A DNA stretch of 64,000 bases from an uncultured Brachyspira sp. (GCF_910578695.1 NZ_CAJTQJ010000004.1:62001-126000); one strand, 5' to 3'. Positions 27,319-36,737 are shown, numbered from the stretch's first letter. Made by a program: numbers and translations. The notes: generated from the sequence alone by a model not told the origin.

Positions 27319-28063
27319 AATATTTTACATTATTAGTTTGATTATAATTTATCAAAGTATATGAGTGCAGTCTTCCATCACTTCCTTTATATACATTCAT
27401 ATTAAGAGGATCAATTTCCCATATTCTGTCTACAACAAAATTATAATAATAATTTCCTATTTCAGCCCTTAAAGTTATAACCCATAAATTATTTGAATAA
27501 GTCATAGGGTATCTCAAACTGTCAAATCCTAATTTATCAGAAGTAAACATAACTTCTCTAGCTGTAGTATTGCTGTAGAAAAATGTTACTGTACCGTCTG
27601 AATTATAAATAGGATTTTTTTCATAAAAGCCTATATCATTAGTCAAAGTAAAATAGCTTACAGATTGATTATTATTATCATATTCTACATTGGAATTTAC
27701 AGGATCATTAATCCAAACACCATTAACTCTGTATCTGTATGAATATTTTCCTGTTTTTAAAGGATACTGCCATAAATAATAATGAACACCATAAGAACTT
27801 TTTATAAGAGGTATGCTGTCCTCCCAATTATTAAAATCCCCAGACACCTCTACCGAATCATAATTTTCAGCAAAAGTAAATAATACTCCGTCATCTACAA
27901 TTCTTGGAGGCATAACATCTTGTATATTATAGTATTTTAAAATTTGCAGGCTGTTCATTCTAGCTTCATACTGCTCCATTGTTTCAATATCTTTTTCACC
28001 GCATGACAAAAGAACTGTACTAAAAATTATAAATAATACTGTTAATTTATATATTTTCTTCAT
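27317..28063 (-). CDS. Lipoprotein with CBM48/AMPK-like glycogen-binding modules
   Basis: 248 residues. The lipobox VLLSC places the lipidated Cys at about 21. One carbohydrate-module-48-like domain (about 60-140) has VEVSGDFNNWEDSIPL, KTGKYSYRYRVNG and a terminal WINDP. A second similar beta-sandwich (about 150-240) has EIGNYYYNFVVD and WEIDP. Such domains bind alpha-glucans or act as protein-contact modules. It is 6 bases downstream of fliS, so the two are cotranscribed, but a functional link to the flagellum is only suggested by position. Confidence 0.75.
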   Translation of the reverse strand: MKKIYKLTVLFIIFSTVLLSCGEKDIETMEQYEARMNSLQILKYYNIQDVMPPRIVDDGVLFTFAENYDSVEVSGDFNNWEDSIPLIKSSYGVHYYLWQYPLKTGKYSYRYRVNGVWINDPVNSNVEYDNNNQSVSYFTLTNDIGFYEKNPIYNSDGTVTFFYSNTTAREVMFTSDKLGFDSLRYPMTYSNNLWVITLRAEIGNYYYNFVVDRIWEIDPLNMNVYKGSDGRLHSYTLINYNQTNNVKY

Positions 28064-28069
28064 TGCTGC

Positions 28070-28528
28070 TTAACCTGTTATATTTAATTTACTGTCGCCG
28101 CTTGATAGGGAATTATCCTGACTAGATGAAGCTTTATTTTCTGTATTTCCCTTAGCAATCTGCTCTTCAACGCCTTCCCAAGCTGTTTTAAGCTCTTTAA
28201 GATACCTTATAACCTCTAATATAGGAGGCTTAGTTTTTGATATATTACCCTCAGTAAGCTTTTGATTCATATATGTATATATAGATGCCAATCTATGTGC
28301 TATATCTCCTGCTTCATAATTAAGAGAAGATAAAAGCTCATATATAATTTCCTGTGCCTTTACTATATTATTGTGAGCTTCCTCTGTACCGTGTTTCTTA
28401 TCAATGGCAGCACAAGCAGTTTCCAAAAACTTAATAGCTCCGTCATAAAGCATTACTATAAGTTTGTTCTGAGAAGCTGTACTTACATCTACTTTTTTAT
28501 ATTTTTCGTAGCCGTTATTACTTGACAA
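28070..28528 (-). CDS. fliS: Flagellar export chaperone FliS
   Basis: 152 residues. The FliS helical bundle is recognised by NKLIVMLYDGAIKFLETA, NNIVKAQEIIYELLSSLNYE and IYTYMNQKLTEGN. It binds flagellin C-termini and prevents premature polymerisation before export. The C-terminal 25 residues are a Ser/Asn/Lys-rich tail beyond the core. No flagellin or fliD gene is adjacent. It leads a two-gene unit with the CBM48-like lipoprotein. Confidence 0.92.
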   Translation of the reverse strand: MSSNNGYEKYKKVDVSTASQNKLIVMLYDGAIKFLETACAAIDKKHGTEEAHNNIVKAQEIIYELLSSLNYEAGDIAHRLASIYTYMNQKLTEGNISKTKPPILEVIRYLKELKTAWEGVEEQIAKGNTENKASSSQDNSLSSGDSKLNITG

Positions 28529-28690
28529 TTTAATCCCCCATTGAAATTATTATGTTAATTAATAAATATTATCGGAAAATCATAAAAACAATAAAACATT
28601 TTTTAATTTATATAAATTAAAAAATATTGATGAAATTATATATATTATATCATATAATAAAATTAATTCTATGATATAAAGGAATAAATT

Positions 28691-29512
28691 ATGATTAATG
28701 TAAAATTTAATAATGGTATAGAAATGCCTATACTAGGGCTTGGAGTATATGAAATAACAGATAAGAAAGAATTAGAAAATGCAGTTAAATGGGCAATAGA
28801 AGCAGGATATAGAAAATTTGATACGGCTCAGTTTTATAATAATGAAAAGGAATTAGGGGAAGCTATAAAAAAAACAGGCATAAAAAGAGAAGAAGTATTT
28901 ATAACTACAAAAATATGGAATACAAATCAAGGATATAATTCAGCAAGAAGATCATTTGAAGAGAGTTTAAAGAAACTTAATACAGATTATGTAGATTTAG
29001 TTCTCATTCATTGGCCGGGCAGTAAAAAAGAAAGATATTTAGATACTTACAGAGCATTAGAAAATATATGTCAAAGCCAGAAAGCTAAATCTATAGGACT
29101 AAGCAATTTTGAAATAAATCATTTAAAAGATATATTTGCTCACTGCAGTATTGCTCCTGTGATGAATCAAATAGAAAGACATCCGAATTTACAAAGAAAT
29201 GAATTAATAGAATTTTGTAAAAATCATAATATAATAGCAGAAGCATGGTCTCCTTTAGCAAGAGGAAAGCTTTTAAATGATAAAATAATAATTGATACGG
29301 CAAAAAAATATAATAAAACGCCTGCACAGATAATATTAAGATGGAATATAGAAAATAATATATCTGTAATACCTAAATCTGTAAATAAGTCTAGGATAGA
29401 AGAAAATATAAATATATTTGATTTTAAATTGGATAAAAATGATATTGAAAAAATAAATTCATTAGAAAACGGATATAGAGTAGGACCTAACCCTATGACT
29501 TTTGATTTTTAA
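28691..29512 (+). CDS. Aldo/keto reductase
   Basis: 273 residues, the normal length for the bacterial 2,5-diketo-gluconate reductase-type subgroup. The TIM-barrel NADPH-dependent reductase tetrad is present: Asp44 and Tyr49 (DTAQFYNNE), Lys74 (ITTKIW) and His107 (LIHWPG). IPKSVNKSRIEENI near the C-terminus is the cofactor-binding signature. The substrate cannot be told. An AAAGGA site precedes the ATG. The next gene follows after 65 bases and may be separate. Confidence 0.93.
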   Translation: MINVKFNNGIEMPILGLGVYEITDKKELENAVKWAIEAGYRKFDTAQFYNNEKELGEAIKKTGIKREEVFITTKIWNTNQGYNSARRSFEESLKKLNTDYVDLVLIHWPGSKKERYLDTYRALENICQSQKAKSIGLSNFEINHLKDIFAHCSIAPVMNQIERHPNLQRNELIEFCKNHNIIAEAWSPLARGKLLNDKIIIDTAKKYNKTPAQIILRWNIENNISVIPKSVNKSRIEENINIFDFKLDKNDIEKINSLENGYRVGPNPMTFDF

Positions 29513-29577
29513 TAATTTAATTTTTATAAAGCATAAAAAATATTATATAATTTAAAAAGCATATTATAGGATATAAA

Positions 29578-29925
29578 ATGAATATAAAAAAAGTAAAAAT
29601 AGAAATATATATACCTGAAGAATATACGCAAAAACTTAGAGAGGCTTTGAATGATATAGGTGCATTGGGATTTGGTAATTATGATAATGTTATGTCTGCA
29701 GCAAAAATCACAGGGTATTGGCGTCCTTTAGAAAATGCTAATCCTTTTGACGGAAAAATTAATGAGATATCAAAAGCTCCTGAAGATAAGATAGAGTTTT
29801 CAACAGATGTAAAAAATATAGAAAATATTATAAAAGTGATGAAAAAAGTTCACCCTTATGAAGAGCCTGTTATAAATATTATACCGCTTTTAAATAATAA
29901 TTTTGATATTAATACTAACTATTAA
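29578..29925 (+). CDS. Stand-alone COG3323-type protein (NIF3/YqfO insert domain)
   Basis: 115 residues. The motifs GNYDNVMSAAKITGYWRPLENANPF and VHPYEEPVINIIPL are those of the PII-like domain found as an insert in YqfO/NIF3 proteins and as a separate small protein (COG3323). The Tyr/His-rich motifs may bind a metal or ligand; the role is not established. No NIF3-type gene is next to it. It converges on the MalY/PatB-like gene. Confidence 0.8.
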   Translation: MNIKKVKIEIYIPEEYTQKLREALNDIGALGFGNYDNVMSAAKITGYWRPLENANPFDGKINEISKAPEDKIEFSTDVKNIENIIKVMKKVHPYEEPVINIIPLLNNNFDINTNY

Positions 29926-29975
29926 GTATAATTATTATTATAATAAATAATATAAAGTTTATTATAAAAAACAAT

Positions 29976-31175
29976 TTAATTATAATTTTTATTTTTTAAT
30001 TGTGAGGATATTCTATTCACAAACTCCTCTATATATTTAAAATCGCTAGCAATATTAACTCTTATAAACCCTTTATAATTATCCGAAAACCATTCTCCGA
30101 AATCTACAGCTATTTTACAATCATCTTGTATAAACTCTTTAACTCTATTAGGATTAACAATTTTTCTTAAATCCATAAAAGTTAAATATGTTCCTTCTAA
30201 AGGGCTTATTATTATATCAGGAATTTTTAACTTTAATTCATCTAGTATATACTCATAATTTCGCTTCAATGTTTTTAATAATCCGTCAAGCCAATTAGAA
30301 CCGTATTTATATGCTGCCTCTGCGGCAATCATACCAAGAATACTTAATTCTGTTCTATTGATAGTTTTAACATATTTATTATATATTTTTCTCATATTAT
30401 CATCTGGTATAATTATATGAGAATTCAAAAGACATGCTAAATTAAATGTTTTTGATGCTGAAGTTAATACTATTAATCTATCAATATATTTATCTTTATT
30501 TTTTATAGAAAGTGCTGAAATAAAAGGGCGAATCCCTAAATTGATATCCTGATGAATCTCATCGGAAATTATATATACATTATGTCTTTTACATATATCA
30601 AATGTTTTATCTATCTCTTCATCAGTCCATACTCTTCCTATAGGATTATGAGGATTGCAAAATATCATTAATTTTACGTTATTTTTTACTATATCATTTT
30701 CAAGCTTCTCAAAATCTATACTAAATATTCCATTATCATTTTTTAATTCAGATTTAATTAAGTTCCTTTCATTATCTTTAACAGCATTATGAAAAGGATA
30801 ATAAACAGGAGTAAGTATAATAACACTATCTCCCTTATTCGTAAAAGCATTAACAAGCCAATATAAAGAAGTAACAACTCCCGTAGAAAAAGATATCCAT
30901 TCTTTTTTTAAATCAATATTATATCTGCTCTTCTGCCAATTAAAAAATGCTTCAAAATAGCTGTCCCATAAAAAAGTATATCCAAAAACACCATGAGATA
31001 CTCTTTTATTTAAAGCCTCTATTACTTCATCAGGTGCTCTGAATTCCATATCGGCAACCCACATAGGTAAAAGTCCATCAACTTTAAATCTTTTATCCTT
31101 AGAAGTTTCTAATTTCTGCGAATTGGTTCCTTCCCTATTTACTAAATATTTATTATTAAACTCTTCTATAGTCAT
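29976..31175 (-). CDS. MalY/PatB-family PLP-dependent cystathionine beta-lyase-like enzyme
   Basis: 399 residues, the family length. An aminotransferase fold type I enzyme: WVADMEFRAP at the N-terminus, STGVVTSLYWLV in the cofactor site, FCNPHNPIGRVW, SDEIHQDI with the pyridoxal-binding Asp, and the PLP Lys in LTSASKTFNLA. Members split C-S bonds in cystathionine or related compounds, releasing homocysteine or a thiol. The exact substrate is uncertain. It follows a membrane-protein gene on the same strand with a 30-base gap. Confidence 0.88.
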   Translation of the reverse strand: MTIEEFNNKYLVNREGTNSQKLETSKDKRFKVDGLLPMWVADMEFRAPDEVIEALNKRVSHGVFGYTFLWDSYFEAFFNWQKSRYNIDLKKEWISFSTGVVTSLYWLVNAFTNKGDSVIILTPVYYPFHNAVKDNERNLIKSELKNDNGIFSIDFEKLENDIVKNNVKLMIFCNPHNPIGRVWTDEEIDKTFDICKRHNVYIISDEIHQDINLGIRPFISALSIKNKDKYIDRLIVLTSASKTFNLACLLNSHIIIPDDNMRKIYNKYVKTINRTELSILGMIAAEAAYKYGSNWLDGLLKTLKRNYEYILDELKLKIPDIIISPLEGTYLTFMDLRKIVNPNRVKEFIQDDCKIAVDFGEWFSDNYKGFIRVNIASDFKYIEEFVNRISSQLKNKNYN

Positions 31176-31205
31176 AAAAAATCCTTAATCAGTAAATAAA
31201 ATATA

Positions 31206-31994
31206 CTATAATGAAAATATATCTTTGATAATATAAACAAAATCATTCTTTGGAAATCTATTAATATTTATTATATTTTCTACTGCATCTGCAAAGTATA
31301 ATTTATTTTCGCTGGGTAAATATGATAAAGTAAATATCTGAGCGTTACTATTTAATAATTTTTCTTTTGTATATCCGTATTCGGACATTTCTATTATTCT
31401 ATTTGGAATGCTGTCGCCGTAAAAAATAAAAACAGCATAATTATATAATTTTGCTTTTAATATTTTATCATTATCATCTTTAACATCATAATATTTTCTA
31501 AAAAGTTTTTGATTGTCATCAGCATATAAATCAAATATTTCATTAATCTCATTTTTAATATTATTAAGCACAGCCTCGCCATCTTTATCAATATCAGCTA
31601 AAATAAAATAGTATGCATATATTATGACAGATTTTTTATTTTTTATAATATCAGCATTAATAAAAACTCTTGATGAATTAACAGAGTACATACTATATCC
31701 GAAATACCTAAGTCTGTCTATTATATTTTCTTTACTTACTGTTTTATTTATATTATGCTCTAATATAGAATTATTTTTTATGAATAATAATTTTCTTTTA
31801 TTGATATTTGAAGCATCAATATATAAAAATACCAAAGTTATAATTTCAAGTATTATTAGAATAATAGTTATATATATTTGATTCTTATTATAAATTGAGA
31901 AAAAAATTAAGTCGGCAAACATTACGGCTATTAAACCGTAAATGCCTGCCCTTAATAATTCTTTTTTGAAAGAGAACAGTTTATTATTGTTCAT
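31206..31994 (-). CDS. Hypothetical membrane protein
   Basis: 262 residues. Two close hydrophobic helices near the N-terminus (about 14-32 and 36-56) are followed by a soluble domain of roughly 200 residues with mixed alpha/beta character and no recognised motif. The start MNNNKLFSF follows a weak ribosome site. It lies 62 bases after fliE on the same strand and could be carried on the flgB-flgC-fliE transcript. Its function is unknown. Confidence 0.6.
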   Translation of the reverse strand: MNNNKLFSFKKELLRAGIYGLIAVMFADLIFFSIYNKNQIYITIILIILEIITLVFLYIDASNINKRKLLFIKNNSILEHNINKTVSKENIIDRLRYFGYSMYSVNSSRVFINADIIKNKKSVIIYAYYFILADIDKDGEAVLNNIKNEINEIFDLYADDNQKLFRKYYDVKDDNDKILKAKLYNYAVFIFYGDSIPNRIIEMSEYGYTKEKLLNSNAQIFTLSYLPSENKLYFADAVENIININRFPKNDFVYIIKDIFSL

Positions 31995-32056
31995 TATTGT
32001 TAATTTCTTTTATATATTGCTAATTTTTTTATATACTGCTAATTTATTTTTTATAC

Positions 32057-32410
32057 TTATCTGTAAGTTGTAACTTCCTGATAAGCTCTTACAGCTCTGT
32101 CAATTACAGCCTTTGTAAAACTAAGAGATAATTCAGCTTCAGCAATAGAGTTCATTACATCAGAAATATCAACCTGATCAGGTCTTATTCCAGCCTGCAC
32201 TATTATATTATCTCTATCAACTTGTTTTTGATTTACCGCATCAATAGCATCGCTAAGCATTGTACCGAAATTACTTATCAAATCATTACTAGAGCTTCTT
32301 CTAAGCTTTTGAGCAGGTCCGTAATGTCTAGGATCTGTAGTTTTAAGCACAAACCCATAATTATCTCCAACATTTCCTGTTTTTGCATTCATTACACTAT
32401 TAATATTCAT
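32057..32410 (-). CDS. fliE: Flagellar hook-basal body protein FliE
   Basis: 117 residues. The conserved C-terminal segment DISDVMNSIAEAELSLSFTKAVIDRAVRAYQE is the FliE signature. FliE joins the MS ring to the proximal rod at the periplasmic base of the flagellum. The N-terminal 30 residues are poorly conserved, as is usual. It is the last of the flgB-flgC-fliE trio; fliF, which commonly follows, is absent from this locus. Confidence 0.93.
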   Translation of the reverse strand: MNINSVMNAKTGNVGDNYGFVLKTTDPRHYGPAQKLRRSSSNDLISNFGTMLSDAIDAVNQKQVDRDNIIVQAGIRPDQVDISDVMNSIAEAELSLSFTKAVIDRAVRAYQEVTTYR

Positions 32411-32433
32411 AAAAATATCCTTAAAATATTAAA

Positions 32434-32895
32434 TTAATATCTTATTATATTCAAAGCACTTCCAAACATAGTTTTAGCAGACTGAATCATAGTAGAATTT
32501 GCCTCATAAGCTCTTGAAGCTTCCATCATATCAACCATCTCTGTAACAGGGTTAACATTAGGCATTTCTACATATCCTGCTTTTTCTCCATATTTAATAG
32601 CATCAGGGTGCGAAGGATCATAAACGAATCTAGTTGCAGTTTCCATATCCTTTTCTATACTGAATACTCTTACTCCTGTACCTACATTAGGCTGAAGGGC
32701 ATCTGGTAAAAAAGGACTTCTATATTTATTGCCGTCATCTCTAGGCTTAAATATAACTCTGCTTCTTCTAAAAGCTCCGCCCTCTGTAGTTCTTGTTGTA
32801 TTTACATTTGCTATATTATCAGCTATAACATCCAATCTAGTTCTTTGGGCAGTTAAACCGCTTCCTGATGTATTAATAATTGAAAATATTCCCAT
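32434..32895 (-). CDS. flgC: Flagellar basal-body rod protein FlgC
   Basis: 153 residues, standard size. The N-terminal rod motif SGLTAQRTRLDVIADNIANV and the C-terminal NVNPVTEMVDMMEASRAYEAN-type helix are both present. FlgC forms part of the proximal rod with FlgB. In spirochaetes this is a periplasmic flagellum. It sits 35 bases after flgB and 23 bases before fliE, so the three are cotranscribed. Confidence 0.95.
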   Translation of the reverse strand: MGIFSIINTSGSGLTAQRTRLDVIADNIANVNTTRTTEGGAFRRSRVIFKPRDDGNKYRSPFLPDALQPNVGTGVRVFSIEKDMETATRFVYDPSHPDAIKYGEKAGYVEMPNVNPVTEMVDMMEASRAYEANSTMIQSAKTMFGSALNIIRY

Positions 32896-32930
32896 TTCTG
32901 TTACTCCTTTAAGAATTTAAATAATACAAA

Positions 32931-33359
32931 TTAAGCATTGCCTATCATTCTTCTGATTTCTCTGTACTGTGCATTAACTATTTGACTAAACATTTGATAT
33001 CTTAAAGTATTTTTAGCCTCTTCAGCCATTTCTTTATCTATATCAACATTATTTTTATCATTTCTATAGCTTGTATCATAATCTACTGTAATAGTAGGTG
33101 CAGTCTGCTTATAATCCATAGGAGTATGAAAAGGAAAATGTCTTGAATCTGTTCTTTTAGCTTCCATACCATTATAATTTTCGCTGTCTAAAGCTCTTGC
33201 AAGCTGATATTCAAAAGTTACATCGCTTCTTTTGAAATTAGGTGTAGATACATTTGCCATATTATCAGCTATAACCTCAGCTCTAAGCCCATAAACATTT
33301 AAAAGCTTTTTAGCTACAGTCATAGTTTTAGCATAGGTTGTATCAGCAAACATACTCAT
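32931..33359 (-). CDS. flgB: Flagellar basal-body rod protein FlgB
   Basis: 142 residues. The N-terminal rod motif LLNVYGLRAEVIADNMANVSTPNFKRSDV and the C-terminal RYQMFSQIVNAQYREIRRMI identify FlgB, the innermost rod subunit. The start is the ATG giving MSMFADTTYA; a second ATG two codons later is also possible. It heads the flgB-flgC-fliE unit. A TATAAT-like sequence lies upstream but no convincing -35 box was found. Confidence 0.94.
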   Translation of the reverse strand: MSMFADTTYAKTMTVAKKLLNVYGLRAEVIADNMANVSTPNFKRSDVTFEYQLARALDSENYNGMEAKRTDSRHFPFHTPMDYKQTAPTITVDYDTSYRNDKNNVDIDKEMAEEAKNTLRYQMFSQIVNAQYREIRRMIGNA

Positions 33360-33456
33360 AGTTATAACCTCTAAATTATAAAATTATACTTATAGCTATT
33401 GTCGGTTTAATAAAAAACTGCTTTAATATTTTTTTTGGAGATTAGAAATTATAAAA

Positions 33457-34116
33457 TTATATAGGTATATTATATTTTTGTTCTAAATACTCTAAAAAAT
33501 ACGGAAAATCAGAATAAGGGTAATCTTTTATACTTTCATAATTATCTAATGGTGAATTATAATCTGTGAATCGCTTATATTTATTTATAGCTTCTTTATG
33601 CCTGTCAAAAACACTAGAGTTTTTTTCTTTTATCAAAGATTTGATATCGTCTTTTATATCATGCAAATTAGAAATAGTTTCTCCATCTTTAAGATAAAAT
33701 TTCATCCAATCTTCAAATCCTCTATAAGAAAATATAAAATGATAATCAATCTCAAAATTAAAGATATTTAAAATATCAAGTACGCTGTTTTTTAATTTAT
33801 TGAAAGCATCAAAAGGTGCTTTATCACAGTCTGTTATTATAACTAATATATAATTAGAATTTTGCTCTCCAAAGGATAATAAAGTGTCTAATCCCATTTT
33901 TATAGTTTCATATATTTCTTTTATTGCTTTATCAGCCTTATCTTCATTTCTATGACGTTTATCTAATTGATTTAATTCACTATAATTATCAAAGTAATCT
34001 ATACTTTTTTTATGATTTTCCAATATAGCAGATAAATATTTCTTCTCATAAATACCAGTAGAGAAGCATATAAGAGTAGTTTTTTTATCATTTATATTTG
34101 GAATAGTAAAACTCAT
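33457..34116 (-). CDS. RloB-like (Toprim-type) protein, candidate defence effector
   Basis: 219 residues. Three features fit the RloB/AbiL-type nuclease fold in order. CFSTGIYEKKYL has Glu24 where RloB has CEGxxTExxY. VIITDCDKAPFDAFNKL has Asp96 and Asp98 like the DxD of Toprim folds. HFIFSYRGFEDWMKFYL (Phe134-Glu135-Asp-Trp) resembles the SNPCFExWLLLHF motif. The assignment is by eye and not certain. It starts 3 bases after the ATPase gene, so the two are translated together. ATPase/RloB and AriA/AriB-type pairs act against phage. Confidence 0.5.
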   Translation of the reverse strand: MSFTIPNINDKKTTLICFSTGIYEKKYLSAILENHKKSIDYFDNYSELNQLDKRHRNEDKADKAIKEIYETIKMGLDTLLSFGEQNSNYILVIITDCDKAPFDAFNKLKNSVLDILNIFNFEIDYHFIFSYRGFEDWMKFYLKDGETISNLHDIKDDIKSLIKEKNSSVFDRHKEAINKYKRFTDYNSPLDNYESIKDYPYSDFPYFLEYLEQKYNIPI

Positions 34117-34119
34117 AAC

Positions 34120-35544
34120 TTATAACTCATTATCATTATTAGAGTACATCTTAATAGGTAAATCATAGGCTCTAGGAAAATATTTTGCCCCTAATTTATT
34201 ATTCTTATAATTTTCAATTAAATTTTCTTTTGTCAATCCTTCTATATCAGAAGCAGAATAAATATATGTTTTATTTTTTTCTTTTACAACAAACTTAACT
34301 TGTTCTAAAAGTAAATATTTAAAATCCATTAGCATTATATCATGTGTTGTCATAAATAATTGTGAAGTCTGTTCTATCTCTTTATACATATTTTTTCTAA
34401 ATAAAAAAAATACTGTTTTTATCAAATCAGGCTGAACTCCGTAAAATTCATCATGTAAAGATAAAGAGCCATTTTTTAAAGATGTAACTATATTAAACAT
34501 ATGAAAAGCATATATTTTTGTTCCGTCAGATTCTATCTCATCAAAAAGAGCTTTTTTACCATTTCTGTATGAAATAACTTTCTTACGTTTTTTTACGGCA
34601 TTATCATTCAATGCTTCTAAATTTTCCATTATAGAAATAATGTTATCAATATATTTTTCTTTCTTTAAAAAATCTTTATCTTTTTTTAATTTACTTTTAT
34701 TTTCCTCATAGCTTTTTCTCACATCTTTTGTGAAACTTTCAATTTTTTCATATTGATCATCTAATTCAAAAGAAATATCATCTATACCTAAATCAGCTAT
34801 TTTTATTAAATCTATATAAAAATCTAATAATTTATATTTATCCAAATTATTAGATATTTCATTAAAAAGGGTGTTAGTAAAATTAGGAGTTTCTAAATAA
34901 TTAATACCTAAATTAGTAGATAATATAGAAGTCATAAGTTTTCTATATTTTATTATAGTTTCAAATTCTTTTTTTTCTTTTGTATAAATATCCATTAAAA
35001 ATAATATAAATGTTTCATCAGACGGTATAACAATATTTTTATTATTAATTATGTAATTTTCATCTAAATCATTATTAGTTCTTTCAAAAACTAAATTACC
35101 ATTTTCTTTAAGAATTTCTTTTGTAATTTGTATACTTTTTTTATATTCATCATTTATTTCTTTATTTTTTACATTTAACTTATAACTATACAATGAATAT
35201 TCATTTTTATTTTTATTTAAAACATTAGAATAAAATTCTATTTCAAATTTAGACTCTTCATTTTCACCATAAATCATATTAGGTTTATATATATTATCTA
35301 AAAAACCATTATCAACATTAGACAAACATATATTTAATATAGCTTCAAATATATTAGTTTTACCTGAACCATTATGTCCGTAAAATAAGCATAATTTTGA
35401 AATATAATCATCATTTATTTTTAATACAAAAGGGTTAGCATTTATATTTGCTTCATCAGTAGGATTTTTCGGTTTTATTCTAAAGTCCAATTCTATTTTA
35501 TCATAAATAGATTTATAATTTTCTACTGAAAATTTAACTAACAT
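34120..35544 (-). CDS. RloA/AbiL-type AAA ATPase, candidate defence sensor
   Basis: 474 residues. An SMC/ABC-like ATPase of the AAA_15/COG1106 type. The N-terminus MLVKFSVENYKSI leads to the Walker A GHNGSGKT (56-63). A long charged coiled-coil region occupies about 170-300. The C-terminal lobe carries LSLHDEFYG (Walker B-like Asp365-Glu366) and the switch motif TTHD (399-402). Such ATPases sense phage and control a nuclease partner, here the gene 3 bases downstream. No methylase is adjacent, so this looks like an abortive-infection unit rather than a restriction system. Confidence 0.8.
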   Translation of the reverse strand: MLVKFSVENYKSIYDKIELDFRIKPKNPTDEANINANPFVLKINDDYISKLCLFYGHNGSGKTNIFEAILNICLSNVDNGFLDNIYKPNMIYGENEESKFEIEFYSNVLNKNKNEYSLYSYKLNVKNKEINDEYKKSIQITKEILKENGNLVFERTNNDLDENYIINNKNIVIPSDETFILFLMDIYTKEKKEFETIIKYRKLMTSILSTNLGINYLETPNFTNTLFNEISNNLDKYKLLDFYIDLIKIADLGIDDISFELDDQYEKIESFTKDVRKSYEENKSKLKKDKDFLKKEKYIDNIISIMENLEALNDNAVKKRKKVISYRNGKKALFDEIESDGTKIYAFHMFNIVTSLKNGSLSLHDEFYGVQPDLIKTVFFLFRKNMYKEIEQTSQLFMTTHDIMLMDFKYLLLEQVKFVVKEKNKTYIYSASDIEGLTKENLIENYKNNKLGAKYFPRAYDLPIKMYSNNDNEL

Positions 35545-35634
35545 TTTTATATATTGACCTTTATTTTTTATTCAAATAATCGTAATTAGTATACATTTTT
35601 TTTAAACTTTGTAAATACTAATTCTTATGCATTT

Positions 35635-36726
35635 TTACTTAAAATACAAACTATTCATAATCTCTTTAGCAAATGATATTAAATAGCTGCTTACTGTCAC
35701 GGTTGATGATATTGTAAGTATTATAGACTCTTCGCCCTTACCTACTATAGCTGCAGCATTGAAGAAATCTTTTTTATTTATTTTGGAAGTGAATATAAAC
35801 TCTGCAAATAAATCATTATACTCTTCTCTTAGTTTTATAGATATAGGAGTTATTATTGAATATAATTCTCCTCTGCTGATTTTGAATCCGTCAAAAAGCT
35901 CTTTTACAGCATTTTCATCATATTTTTTATCGCTGTAGCTTATAATTATTGATATTCTCTTGTCAGGGCTTTCTATCTTTAATACGGAATTGTCTATATA
36001 AGCATTGAAATTATCAGGAACAAGCAAATGAAATCTGTCAGGGTTTGCTTCAATAGATATTAATTTGCCTATATCAAATTTGGCATTATCTCTTAAATAT
36101 TTTATATTATTGATTCTGTTTATGATATTGGAATCATTTTTATTAATAGTTAATGCCCTATACAAAATATCTATAGCATCATCATATTTATATAATGCCC
36201 TATAAGCAACAGACATATTAATCATAGAAAGTATATCGCTGTTATCAACAGATACAGCATTCTTATATTTTTCTATAGCCTCTAAATGTCTGCCCTCCAT
36301 AGAAAGTATAATGCCGTACTGCCCATAAACACTTGAATCAGCATTGCCGAAAGATATTAATTTTTCTATTACATTCTTTGCTTCTTCATATTCATAAATG
36401 CTTATAAGTGCTTCAATCTTATTTTCAAGCAAATCTTTATCATCTTTTATAAAATTGAGTGCCTTATCAATAAGCTCTATCACAGATTTGAAATCATTTT
36501 CTTCATAATATATATCAATTAATACTAAATATCCGTATTTATATTTATTATCTTTTTTTATCAATTCTAAAGCTAACTTTTTGGCATAAGAAATATTATT
36601 TATATCTATAAGATTATTAATTTTTTCTGCAATGATATCATTATTCTCTTTTATTATATCATTAATATCATCATCTATGTTTTTATTATTAATTGTATTA
36701 TTATTGATATTTTCACTGCCTGACAT
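35635..36726 (-). CDS. TPR protein with beta-rich C-terminal domain
   Basis: 363 residues from the chosen ATG. An Asn/Ile/Asp-rich N-terminus is followed by about five TPR units (about 45-205; for example GRHLEAIEKYKNAVSVDNS and YKYDDAIDILYRALTINKN). A separate C-terminal domain (about 215-363) of beta/alpha character has no recognised motif. The frame extends to a TTG at 36747, but the ATG at 36726 lies just after GGAGATAGT and is preferred. It begins 11 bases after the stop of the HAD gene, so they form an operon. Confidence 0.75.
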   Translation of the reverse strand: MSGSENINNNTINNKNIDDDINDIIKENNDIIAEKINNLIDINNISYAKKLALELIKKDNKYKYGYLVLIDIYYEENDFKSVIELIDKALNFIKDDKDLLENKIEALISIYEYEEAKNVIEKLISFGNADSSVYGQYGIILSMEGRHLEAIEKYKNAVSVDNSDILSMINMSVAYRALYKYDDAIDILYRALTINKNDSNIINRINNIKYLRDNAKFDIGKLISIEANPDRFHLLVPDNFNAYIDNSVLKIESPDKRISIIISYSDKKYDENAVKELFDGFKISRGELYSIITPISIKLREEYNDLFAEFIFTSKINKKDFFNAAAIVGKGEESIILTISSTVTVSSYLISFAKEIMNSLYFK

Positions 36727-36737
36727 ACTATCTCCAA

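Noticed and set aside
33457..35544. Prophage region around the ATPase/RloB-like pair
   Set aside because: No integrase, capsid, terminase or lysis genes are nearby; flanks are flagellar and housekeeping genes.
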